Source: Mactromeris polynyma (lineage: Eukaryota; Mollusca; Bivalvia; Venerida; Mactridae). Taken from it: a stretch of DNA of 64,000 nucleotides. The position numbers were made by a program, and so were the translations under genes. The notes under the pieces were generated by a model. It saw nothing but the letters and a program-made list of their open reading frames with translations. It had not been told where the DNA came from and searched no databases. The stretch is from NCBI GenBank assembly GCA_032209605.1, contig JASFXZ010000013.1, forward strand, positions 11,429,901-11,493,900, read 5' to 3'. Positions 1 through 12,500 of this stretch are shown here, one piece after another. Within the stretch, counting starts at the first letter, position 1, and every line of letters begins with the position of its first letter.

Positions 1-834
1 AAATTAATTAAAATACAAGAAAAGCAATAAATAACTGTCAATTATCAATTCATACGAGAACACAGAAATTGTTTAAACATTGAAACTAAATGACCAGCCA
101 GCCACGAAAGACGTCTAAAAATAATTAGCGCTATGTCCCGTTTTCAGAAGGGATTCTTTTAAAAGTGACTATAAACAATCTATATTTAATGTGAGTAGGA
201 ATAACCAAACAGACAGTGACTTTCATATTTTATTTTTACATAAATATATTGTTTTTAGACAGTGCTTCTGCTGATAACATTGTATCGATGCGCCATATCT
301 GGCGTAGCGCATCTGTGGTATTTAGGTCTTTGGCTCTATCCATGTTCTTTCATATGACGGTCCATGACTGAAATGACGAAACATATTTATGGTTCTTCTT
401 CAGACATGCGTACGATTTCACATTAACATCAAAATACGGTCTTCCAAGTCCATATTACCAACTGAGTTTGTGAAATAAAAATTCCCAGTATGTCGCAAAA
501 TTATGTGACAAACAAATATTAAGCATCCAACTAAAGCAATTTCGCAAAATCCATTAGGTATAAGTTTTTTTATATATCTCAAAATACATCCTAAAACAAA
601 TTACATCTGTAACATACCTTATCTTTCATTCCATCGCCGAAAAATTGGTTACGTCGCCATTTCGCGCTCTGAATATTACCGTTATAGTAATTGTTTATCC
701 TCTAATGACGTCATCGAAGGGCAGATAATTCTATTTACGGTATAATTGAAAGGGTGTATATGGCATATTATAACTAGCTAAAAAGTAATGGTTTATTTGT
801 GCATAAGAAATTCTAGATTTATGAAACTAAGTGC
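1..834. other. 5' flanking DNA of copy A, no gene seen
   Basis: AT-rich sequence without a supported coding region. From about 760 it matches the flank upstream of copy B (from about 20330), so this end belongs to the tandem repeat unit. Nothing before that has a recognisable partner in the window. Confidence 0.5.
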
Positions 835-1200
835 ATGAAAAAACAACTTTTTACCGTTATTCGATTGCTGCCATTACCTTCCACGCCTTCCAATAAATAT
901 TTATTTCGTCCAGCATGTAGATCTGGAAGAAAATGTTTTTTATTACAAAAGAATAAGAAATTAAGTTATACTCGGGCCAGAGAGTGTATCGTTAGTAAGC
1001 TTAAGTCAGTCGCTCCAAATTTGAATTTAGGTACGCACACACTAAGAGCTAGTGGTGCTACAACAGCCGCTAATGCTGAAGGAGTATCAGAGCGTTGTAT
1101 AAAACGTCATGGCAGATGGAAGTCTGATATTGCAAAAGATTCTTATATAGATGATTCTTTAGACACGAAATTACTTATTTCAAAACAGTTACATTTGTAA
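835..1200 (+). pseudogene. Tyrosine recombinase C-terminal fragment (Crypton-like)
   Basis: Open frame of 121 codons. From about residue 19 it looks like the C-terminal half of the XerD-like tyrosine recombinases carried by Crypton-type transposons. Visible catalytic-type residues are H68 and R71 in THTLR, the HGRW at 92-95, and a candidate nucleophile Y104 in KDSY. The N-terminal recombinase domain and the first catalytic arginine are missing, so it is a truncated relic. The first 18 codons are flank read in frame: the matching flank of copy B (near 20455) lacks the block from about 888 to 1462. That makes it an insertion specific to copy A's flank. Recombinase assignment is fairly good; the exact superfamily is an inference. 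Confidence 0.6.
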
Positions 1201-2622
1201 TTCAATATACATGCATATAAACAAAGTTTCGAACTTGAATGATATCCAAAACACTAACCTTTTAAACGTTCTAGTGAAATCTTGCCAGCAGCAAACGAGT
1301 GTTTGTTATTTGTACATGAGTTAGTCAAGACTTATTAGTTCTGGACGTTACGGAGTATAGTACATAACTTATGTCTTTACGCGGTTAACGTACAAAGAGT
1401 ACGTGTTCGGTTTTAACCACGCAAGTCACGTGATGGGTAAATGTATCACGTGGTTTCATGTTAATAAATCATATAGGAGTGACACTTTGATATTTTTCGA
1501 ATCTATTACTGTTTTTTATATAATTTTGTACTTCTCGAAATAAGACTTCATTCTGAGTTTCGGATAAAGTATCTATACCAAATAGAAGTTTTTGTGCGCT
1601 AAGAGGATGCAATTCTCTTGTATTAATTAAAAGTGTTCGCCTTTGAATCGGCAGTGCGCAATGGTCAATTATCTACAAAGCTCTCAACAAGAGGCGGAGC
1701 ATTATTCATTACTTCAAATGTGTCACATATGGTATACATGTATATGTATATCCCAGACTGTTTATATATTGAACACCTGCAAGGATACCAAATGCCTCAA
1801 TAGAAAACACAGCAACATATTTCAGTTACTCGTTCTTTCACGATATTTGATCAATCGTAACACGTGTATGATTGTGTCAAAAGTTAGCCATCTAGCATTC
1901 TTTCATCGGTCTTTCAATCTAGACACATCTGGTGGCAATGTGCACAGTTCAAATGTAATTAGTGTTACAATTTGAGAACCCAACAGCACAAAAGTTCAGT
2001 ATAACTCGGATACGATATAACATTCGGATATTGTTGAAGGTATAGATAGATTAACGAAGTTGTTGTTTATATGCATATTTATCTCTTGAAGATGAACGTT
2101 TTATACGTCAAGACGTACGATAATAATTCGTTAGAATACTTTATTCAAAAGCTCAATAATATCAGAACCAGTATTAAAACATAACGTACGGTGTAGTGAT
2201 GTAATAACACGCATGTATTATTTTCGAGAACTCGCTAGTGAAATATGAAATTTGATTATGATATGTGATATAATCATTTGAAATCGTATCTTGTGGTTGA
2301 AAACTTATTTTGTTGGAACACCTTTATGTTGCCTCGGCGTTTGTGTACGAAAAACCGAAATACAGACGCCATACTTTGCTTGCATGTTAGGGGTTAAGGC
2401 AATATTTAGACGAAAATCAGCTGTTTCCGCTGTTATGTCATCAATAGAATGTTACATTCGTGTTCCGATTACATGTATAATTGAATTTATTAACCTCGGT
2501 CTATAAAACCCTATAAAACTCGACAACGCCTCGTCTTTAGAAGACTCGTTTAATAAGAATGACAACTCGTGTATTAACCTCTATGGTTCCGACATGCTAA
2601 TATGAAAAAGAATTGATAAAAT
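1201..2622. other. 5' flank of copy A, noncoding
   Basis: No supported gene. Part of it (about 1465-1850) matches 20490-20860 upstream of copy B. Short open frames here are not conserved as proteins between the copies. Confidence 0.5.
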
Positions 2623-2866
2623 GACCGCTGCTATGGGATTTCCAACCTTTTATTTCAGTGACGTCATTTCAAGAAAACGCACCATGTGATGTCACTACTT
2701 GCAAGCAAGAAACAATATTTACTGCATATGGTTATTTCGTTTTCATATTGCCATATGGGGCAAATATTGCTTAAGTACTGTCAGTACGCGGTGACGTCAC
2801 ATGTGACGTTTTCTGGAAATGGCGTCACTGAAGGAAGAGGTTGGAAATCGTACAACGACGCTCAAA
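2623..2866. mobile_element. MITE-A copy, 5' flank of copy A
   Basis: About 240 bp with long imperfect terminal inverted repeats. The left arm has CGCTGCTATGGGATTTCCAA and then GTGACGTCATTTC; the right arm mirrors it and ends ...GACGCTCAA. The centre holds CATATGG/CCATATGG blocks. Several TGACGTCA-type octamers are present. No coding capacity, so a nonautonomous element. Confidence 0.7.
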
Positions 2867-3043
2867 TGGAAAATAGATTTAAGAATGTATTATTGATGTG
2901 TCCAATGTTATATGCTAAGCAATTATTGATGGAAAATTTAAGAAAATCATAACCAAGCAGCAAAGTACAAACATCATATTACTACAATGTATATCCAGCT
3001 AAAGCAAAGTTTGAGACTCTAGAATGATTCATATACGAAATAT

Positions 3044-3957
3044 GCAGACTGACCCCATGCTACTTCAAACACAAACCTTGACCTCTCAGACTGACCCATG
3101 ACTACACTTCTACTTCAAACACAAACCTTGACTTCTAAGACTGTCCCATGACTACTCTGCTACTTCAAACACAAACCTTGACTTCTGAGACTGACCCATG
3201 ACTACACTGCTACTTCAAACACAAACCTTGACTTCTAAGACTGTCCCATGACTACACTGCTACTTCAAACACAAACATTGACCTCTAAGTCTGTCCAATT
3301 ACTACACTGCTACTTCAAACACAAACCTTGACTTCTAAGACTGTCCCATGACTACACTGCTACTTCAAACACAAACCTTGACCTCTAAGACTGTCCCATG
3401 ACTACACTGCTACTTCAAACACAAACCTGGACATCTAAGACTGACCCATGACTACACTGCTAATTCAAACACAAACCTTGACTTCTGAGACTGACCCATG
3501 ACTACACTGCTACTTCAAACACAAACCTTGACTTCTCAGACTGTCCCATGACTAGACTGCTAATTCAAACACAAACCTTGACTTCTGAGACTGACCCATG
3601 ACTACACTGCTACTTCAAACACAAACCTTGACTTCTCAGACTGTCCCATGACTAGACTGCTAATTCAAACACAAACCTTGACTTCTGAGACTGACCCATG
3701 ACTACACTGCTACTTCAAACACAAACAATGACTTCTCAGACTGACCCATGACTACACTGCTACTTCAAACACAAACATTGACTTCTCAGACTGACCTATG
3801 AATACATGGCTACTTCAAACACAAACCTTGACTTCTAAGACTGCCCCATGACTACACTGCTACTTTAAACACAAACCTGGACATCTAAGACTGACCCATG
3901 ACTACACTGCTAATTCAAACACAAACCTTGATTTCTAAGACAGTTTTATGACTACAA
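3044..3957. repeat. 50-bp minisatellite upstream of copy A
   Basis: About 18 tandem units of exactly 50 bp with mostly single-base differences. Each unit contains GACTACACTGCTACTTCAAA and CTTGACTTCTAAGACTG. The last units decay into CAGTTTTATGACTACAATG. Orthologous arrays sit upstream of copies B and C. The array ends about 2.0 kb before exon 1. Confidence 0.95.
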
Positions 3958-5978
3958 TGATCACTTTGGATAACAATCGTTGAGTTTGGTGACTTATCTA
4001 TTCGTAATTATCGCTGTGTAAATATTTTGATTAATCTGTATAAAAGTATTAATAATAAATGATTAATTAATTCATAAATGAAGGCATAATGCCCATGATT
4101 CACAATTTACAAGTATACATCATGAAAAACAATGTACTAGACAATCAAAATATTTCATTAACCAAATCATGGATTCATGTATAGATTACACATAAATACC
4201 TTACTGTAACAGTCTTATAGATGCTTTAGTACTTTTTATTATATCTATCATATTTAATGTTATGATTGACAATGTATTATAGTGCGATTGTATTAACCGC
4301 GAATATTTGAATACATTAGCTAGTCCAATGCATTTCAAAAAAGGTGTATTGAAAAGTTTCATGTTTGTCCGTAAGCTTGACGGAGAAAAGGCCGTGATTC
4401 TGTTTTGATAGAAAAATTATCCAAACAGCAGTTATAGCTTTACGCACGAGAGCATTTCCTTACCTAAATTATCATGGATTGGTTCTAAAAGTTCCTATTC
4501 CTGTTCCCGGTCAATCTAACAGCACTATATTAAATTAAGGAAGAAAAACACAGATGAACATTTGCAATACATTGTATCAAGATCTAAAGTACATATGATA
4601 ACATGATAAGAATATGTGGTGAGCTAGAAAAAGTGAACATCGAAGACCATTAAATTTGTAACAACTATTAGTAATTAGAATGCTGAGGTTATGTAATAAT
4701 GACTAAAATACAAGACAAGAAAGAATTCAATACGTTGAGGAAAAAGTACATTCCGTCCGTTCCTACAAGGGTTGTCCTTTCAATTTAAAGCTTTTAAATA
4801 CATAGGCTGATAGAACTGTGATACTCATATTTTGTTATATGTTAGAAATACCCACCCATCTGTTACCGAATGAATCTATAGGTTGCCTTACGTCTTTATT
4901 ATTACTTTTAGCCACACTCAATATAGTATCATCTAGTTTTCTGTTCACATTGTTCAAGTCAACTACAACATTTGTACCTCAGTAAATATATCATATATTC
5001 ATAAAACGCATTGCAAATCGGTTAGTTATGGATACGAGTAGACTTCTGTTTGAAAATATTCTACGGTAATGGTATGATGTAAATTATCAAATTATAACAA
5101 ATATGAAACTTGTTGTATCATTTTATTTATTTGTTTGTTCAAGTTGCTTTGACGGGTAATGCAATAAGTTAGTTTGACAACTTTTAATAGGAAACTATTG
5201 AGTTATTTGATTTGCTAAATTGTCAAGAGTTTATATTATAGTATTCACATAGACATGCTGAAATTCATCACCAGTGGTTTTTGGTGGTTGTATCAATTTG
5301 CTGGACAATCACGTCTTTGTCATTTTTTTCTGTAAAGCATTGTATTGTCTATAATCATGCACGTATTACTTTGCTATAAGGTTGATAAATGCGTGTGCCC
5401 AGTATTTTTACTGACAGTTCAAAGGCTGTATATAGCTTTTATTCCTTTTGTGTTTTAAAGTTATGTTAAATTTCCCTTCCCCCCGTGAAATTCTTTATAT
5501 ACTGTTCATGTTATTTTCTCCCCAATTTCGTTCTATTGTTGCCAGCTGCTTTGACCTTTTCCATCAACTACCCCCCGCGCATGTTTGTCCGCTTTGAATC
5601 TCCTAGTGTTTGCTTATGGTCGCCCAGGCCATTCCTTGCGCCTCTGTTCCCTTACGTAGGTATCCTTTAACTTGATCAAGTGTCTTATGTTTTATGATTT
5701 TTTGTTTTCCCGGAAGTCTGTGTGGGGAGGCACTGTCTTATGTATGCAGCTTTCCAGTAGCAACTAATTCTCTCTCTCTTTTATGCCCTCAAGTGATTGT
5801 ATTCTTTATTCTAGATTTGATTTGCAATGGAAAATCAGGATTATTATTAGTCGATATGATGTACAAGACCTAGACATTGGACCAAGAACAGTAGAACCGG
5901 AAAGTCTTAAACTACAATAGCATTCACTTATAATATCGATCCATGTTCATGTACAGTAGCAGATAATCAGACTCAGCC
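3958..5978. other. Conserved 5' region of copy A (candidate promoter and 5'UTR)
   Basis: Noncoding and alignable with 22342-24238 and 41591-44489. The last 150 bases before the start codon are very similar in all three copies, including CAGATAATCAGACTCAGCC directly before the ATG, which fits a transcribed 5'UTR. An acceptor-like TTATTCTAG near 5815 could end a 5'UTR intron. No TATA box or start site can be fixed by eye. Confidence 0.4.
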
Positions 5979-6525
5979 ATGTTGCCCTCTAGATATTTGC
6001 GACGTCTATTTTTTCGATTAGTTGTAATCGGACTTTTGTTTTCCGTCTCTGTTTTTATCCTAAACACATTTATTAACGATAAACTAGAATCAGACACAGA
6101 ACTAAAGGTTATTCATGACTCCAAACGCGATGTTAAACTAGGTATAACAAGAAATGATTTAGAGGGTATAGACAATATAAAAAATAAATATGTTGCGGAA
6201 GGACGAATCGTAGAAGAATCTCAGAATGGGGCCGGTGCAATAGATGATGACGGAGAACAATTTAGAGAAAAAGAAAGAAATGCCAATGATGAAGGAAAGA
6301 AAAAAGCTAAACTATTAAGTAGTATGAAAGAGACAAAGAAAGATGTCAAAAAGTTTGAACATGAAAACACAGATAATGATGACGAGGAGGAAGAAGAAGA
6401 AGAGGAACTGAGAGAAAATGAACAACACAAGGAAAGCGGAAAGAAGGACAAAAATGATAACCAAGGAAATGCACAGATAGGACCTCCACAGGATAAAAGG
6501 GAAGACCAGAAATTGCAAGGTCCAG
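5979..6525 (+). CDS. GALNT-like: Copy A exon 1: signal anchor and stem
   Basis: Phase 0 to 1. Starts at the ATG conserved in all three copies. Short basic tail (RYLRRLFFR), hydrophobic anchor about 12-31, then a charged stem with an acidic run at about 132-144 (mostly Glu). Donor is CCAG|GTATCG. Reverse-strand frames opposite the GAA/GAG run are shadows. Confidence 0.9.
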
Positions 6526-9500
6526 GTATCGTAGCAACTATAATTTTTATTTTTTATCCACCAATCTAGCATGAAATCCAATGTTCTTAAATAGACAAGG
6601 ATAGAATACGCTACGCTGACTTAGAATCAGTATTTAAATTTATTCACCTCATCCATGTTGATGATACGATCGTACTGTCGTTTTTAGGGTGGCGCTTAGC
6701 GTCTCATTGCTAGCTTTGTCGACCGGACGGCCTACTCGAAGTACCGCCATATTCATCGTCACAAGAAAATAGTACATGTAAAGTCCACTTATTTGTTTAT
6801 AGATTTGATGAGTAAAATGGCTGATTTGTCAGGGATATATCAATTGTTGAATGGCGGGAGTCTTGCTATAAATGTTTTTTCTGGATTATTTGTGTCATTT
6901 TTGGCGAATGCGTTTATCCAAACAGTCGCTTATTAATTCAGAATACCATAATATGGAAAACGTGCAGTCTTGTATTGGAAGCGCCTCCCAGGACCTTCAG
7001 TCCTTTGATTGTTTAGTAAGTTTGTGTTAGTAATCAAGATATAAATTATTTGAAGTTGCATGATACAGGTGCTCAACGAACTATGTCAGCATCAATGTCA
7101 CCCTGCATTATAAAATACTCAGAAAATATTTAAAGATACATGTAGTTTGAAGTAGACTGGTTCATCGTGTGAAATGAAACATTGACCATGACATCTCTAA
7201 GATAAGATTAAAGGTGTCAACTTACTTTTAAGGTGAAATGGGTGTTGGAGTGAACATAGATCGATCCAAACTGACAAAAGAACAGCAAGAGGACTTTGAT
7301 AAAGGTTGGAATGATAATGCATTCAATCGTTATGTAAGTGATATGATATCTATACACAGAACGCTACCAGATATCAGAGACCAAGAGTAAGTAGTAATGA
7401 GATTATAGATATATATATATATTACGGTCGAACCTCGTTTATTCAATCGAATACATGGTATAATCCGAAATATATATCAGGTTCTTAAATATTGAATTGA
7501 ACTTGGTAATTCGAAATCGGTTTTAAATCGAAATATAATTTAGATATATACTACAGTCGAACCTCGATTATTCGACAACTTTCCATCGAATACTTGGTCC
7601 GAAATGAATATCAGGTCGCGATGTATCTTCTTAGGTACATTGAATTAAACAGGTTTATTCGAAATCATGTTAAATTCGAAATATAATTTCGGACCCGATG
7701 AATTCGAATGAACGAGGTCCGACTGTATTTGTATCATGCAGTACAGATATAGTAAAGAGGCGAATGACACATATCTTAATCGGCTTCCACAAATGTTGTA
7801 TATCAATATTAGCGAATACTACCTATGCTGGCTTAACGAGCGACTGAACTCACGCGTGTTCGGAAATAAAACTATACTAATTTAAAAGCACTACATAGCA
7901 GTATCCCTCTTGCTGTCAACAGGCTACATAGTGCTTGACTCATATGTTTGACAAGTATATACTACAATCACGTTTGAACACGGTTCATTTCTGACCTTTT
8001 CACACATTTATATGAAATATATAAAAAAAGTTCTTCTTCTATATGAATGTTTCATTTTATGAGTTCATGACATACTTTTCATTAAAGAGTGCCCTAAAAT
8101 TATGTATACACCAGTATATAGTTTTCTAGTGCCTATGTTCTGACATGCTATGAGTCCACTATGAATCGTCTTGGTTTCTTACATATTATACGGTTGATTA
8201 TCCCAAAGGCAGGTTAACACAACCTTCTACTACACAAATCAGAAGGTTATACTGTCAAAAACATATCAGTTCATTTCTTTTAAGATAAACTGACATCTGT
8301 GCATATTCAATTTCTAATTGTCGACTTTTAGATGCTCGAAAATCGATTATGGAGAAAATCTACCTGACGCATGCGTAATCATTATTTTCTATAACGAGGC
8401 TTTGAGTGCATTACTACGCACGGTGCACAGTGTTATTGACAGATCACCAGCAAAACATCTGAAACAAGTAATCTTAGTGGACGATTTTTCGGAGTTTGGT
8501 GGGTACAGAAAATATATGCCTGTATTAGGCGTAAACATATGTTTGTTTCAGGTTTCCCGACCTACCCTAATGTTTTGCCCCGACCCTAGAACATTTTTTC
8601 GCGTGTTAACAAGTTCATAGTTTTGCCCAGTTATTAGACGCTTTACGAGTATTCCAGCTATAGAGCATAATATTCACCTTGATTAAACATTATCCATGTT
8701 AAAAGGGAAAGGGGATTTGTCTTTTAACATATATTCAATTAAATCTATTTTTAATTTGATCCGTATAAAAAAAATCTAAAAATAAAATTCCGTCCTACCT
8801 CCCCTATTTATTTTGGGCATGAAACCTGAAACCAACATAGTTTTAGGCCCTTTGTTGAAATTTGCTTGAAAATAAAATGTTAAGAGCTAATAGGAATTCA
8901 CCGTAATCTTTTGGTCCTGTATCTGAAAATATCAATTAAACGATGATTTTTGCTTAACCTTAATCTGAACAAACATTAGCTTCTCGGTTTCAATACGACT
9001 TTGTTGTGAATACACGATGGATTGACTTATCTTTAAATGTATTCATTAGACTGAATGTTAAAGTATGTCATAACATAACTGGCATTTTATCATCGTATCA
9101 GAATTTCAAGCATCTGATTATATCAATATGTATCGTTATTTAATTTAAAACAAGACATATATTGAACAAATTAACGGCGTAGAAAAAATCGCCCTATTTC
9201 GGAACTCTGATTTTGCCTGAGATGTACGCTATGGGAAGGTGAATTCTCTCCGTTTGTTGCCTCTCCGCTTAAATATGAACCAATCAAATCGTCTAATTTG
9301 TTGCATTTTAAACAACGCGCTTCATATACAACATTTGATTGGTCTAAAATGTAGTTCAAAATCAATATTATTCAGCTTCACCGAAAAAACAACATGAACA
9401 TGTTTATTTTTCAGAACATTTGAAACAACCCCTACAGGATTATGTCGAAAAACTAGATAAAGTGTCTCTCATCCGGGCACCAGAAAGGTCTGGACTAATA

Positions 9501-12500
9501 CGAGCACGACTGATTGGATTTGACAAATGTACCGCGGGTGTTTCCATTTTTTTGGATTCCCATTGTGAAGCCACGGAAGGTATTTATTATGATGAAATAC
9601 ATAATTCATGTTGCAAGAAATATCGCAACAATTAATTGCCGTTGTATTAACCAAGTTTTTCTTTTGACCGTATTTATGGGCCCAGGATTATAACGCATAC
9701 ATACACTCAGCACACAAATCTCTAATCACAAAATTTACTCTTGTACATAGTTCCCACATCTACAATATTTACTAATTGCAACAGCTAGTTGAAACATTTC
9801 AGTAAAAGATTTATGATTCAGCGGTGAGCAGAAGCAAAACATTGAGACGGTCCTTTTTCTTAGGGAAAACAATATTATACATTTATTTGTATAAATATTT
9901 TGTATCGGAAAATATGTTTGCTGTAAAATTTGGGAAATTCAGAAACTTTTGTAGACCTTCTCTTGATGACCACATTAAAAATGCTGCAATTCCTTAAAAA
10001 TGACGTGTTGCTATAATTTGTTTTTTAGTGACCTACAAATATCCCTGCGTTCAGAAATGTTAATAACTCAATTTCGCACAGATATGTAATTTGGGCCAAA
10101 CATCTCAGAGAATAACACATATAATTAAGTGACGTCATTTCCAGAAAAAACGTCACATGAGACCACCCCATGTACTGACAGTAAGCAATATTTGCCCCAT
10201 ATTATATATGTGACCATGAAAACAAAGTGACCATATGGAGTAAATATTGCTTCCTGCTTGCATATCGTGACATCACATGTGACGTTTTCTAGAAATGACA
10301 TCATTTACAGAAGAGGTTGTAAATCTCATAGCAGTGCTAATATATAAATATATTTGGTGATTATGACATAAACATCCCGATTAAATTGTAGGATGGATGG
10401 AACCATTACTTTATAGAATCTATCAAAATATGACAAACGTAGTTGTTCCTTTTATTGACACTATAAGTTATCATACGTTTGGATACATCTACACGATACC
10501 AACACAATCTAAACCAGCTTATACTCACGTCGGTGGATTTAAATGGAACTTAATATTTACTTGGATGCGTATACCCCAAAGGGAATATGATCGATTAGAA
10601 AGTAAAAGAACATCACCAATCAGGTAACTAGCCGGTGCATGTGTTGTAATACATGTATGTCGTACTGTTCAGTGGTTATTTTCAATAAGTTTGAGAACAG
10701 GATCATTATCCATTTTATTCTATTTCAAGCATGAGGACTTGCTATTTATCTAGTGGTGGCTAGTTGCTTTCATAACTTCGTCAGTTTAGTAATATGATAT
10801 AGATTGGATGTGGTGATGGCATGCCTTAATAATCTATCGTCGATTTTGGAATGAAAATTTAAAGCTTCGACTGAAGAGTGACATTGTCTCTTCCGAAAGT
10901 CGAATAGGCTCGCAAAAAAAGTAAGTTTAAAGTTTCACCGTTGTTACAAGATGCTTATATTTTTTTCTATATTTTCTTTGTGGGCATATTCGGCTTCATT
11001 ATCTCGTTCTTACAAGATAATTAACTCGTAATATCGATATAATTTGGGATAATTTCAAACAAATTGTTATAAATAATATTTTTTTTAATTGTCTATAAAT
11101 GAACACAAAGATAGTTCTGCGAACAGTTGTATTCAACTAAAATATGAAGATCTGGCCTTCTCAACCCCCGATATATACGATTAAACCTATGTACTCTTCC
11201 TACGGAAATTATTATTTTCTTATAGCTTACTTGCAGTATATACATATGCTAGTAATATATTTATCTTATATATCTGATGTATATGATCTAAAATGTGATG
11301 TCCAGGAACTTTGGGTACATCTAGAAAATCTTGGTGTCCATGTTTTTTATGTTCCTTAAATGCCTCCGTGCAGCATTGGTAGTCACATATTATCATAAAA
11401 TGCATTTGATTCATTTTGATAAAAAAGTACAAAAAAAACAGATCTGGAATGGAAAAAGTATATTTCGAAAGCATTTGCCGGGGAGTTCCGAATACAATCG
11501 ATGAATGCTACGAAGTATATTCCGAGGTGTTCCGATTACATCCGAGAAACGATACGAAGTATATTCCGATGTATTCCGAAAACATCCGAGAAACATACAA
11601 ATGATATTCCGAGGGGTTCCGAATACATCTGAGAAACGAAATGAAGTATAATTCGAGGTGTTCCGAATACATCCGAGAAACAATGCAATGCATTTACCGG
11701 GGTGTTACGAATACAATCGATGGTTGTCACGAAGTATTTACCGATATATTCCGAATACAACCGAGTTATAATACCAAGTATTTGCCGATGTGCTCCGAAT
11801 ACCAGCGATGTATATTATGCCCAATGTGTTCAGATTGTTCCTTACCGTACTGGAAGGTAATTCTTATAATCAATACGCTTCAGTTCGGGTTCCGGTATTG
11901 GGTGTCAATTGAAGAGAAGACCCCATACTTCGTGTTGTTTCGCGGGTGTAATCGGAACAACTTGGAAAAAACTTCGTATAATACCAGTGATGAATTTGGA
12001 ATACTGCATTATAAGCATACTGAGAGGGCTTAACCGAAACCAGCATGTGGATGTATATGATCTGTTCCATAACAAAACCTTTATTAATGACAAAACATCC
12101 ATTATAACATTTTAGGACATGTTTATTTTTTCTGCTTTCGTGTAATACAAACACTATTAATATCAGACGTCCATTTTCTTTTTAAAGCGATTCCAATATT
12201 AAGAACAAAATGCAAAAGAAAACTACAAAGTAACGTCGCGTCAGAAATGATTTACTAAAATGTACCTTAATTCTTAAAAAGTCTTCGGGTTTCAAATGGA
12301 AACAAAAGCAAATTACTCAACACTTATAGATTTGTTCATTTAATTCTATAAATCACAATTAAGCTTTGAAAGCACATTCGAGAAAGTTTTTGACAAAACT
12401 TGTATTGGCAAATACTCGACGCTATACCAACGTCACTAAAACAGGTTTTGTCATGTAGGCCTCCAAATATTTGATATAATCTTCTGTAAGTGTCGTCATT

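Noticed and set aside
3044..3957. Possible repetitive-protein gene in the 50-bp array
   Set aside because: 50 is not a multiple of three and stops occur in all frames; no long open frame crosses it.
6221..6581. Several minus-strand open frames opposite exon 1 (also 24481-24889 and 44732-45083) rich in Ser, Leu and Phe
   Set aside because: They are the complement of the GAA/GAG-rich stem, with no independent support.
11411..12154. Many overlapping open frames on both strands in copy A intron 5 (and 54677-55172 in C)
   Set aside because: They are produced by the 44-bp satellite, where frames repeat [15 protein letters not shown] strings with each unit. Not genes.
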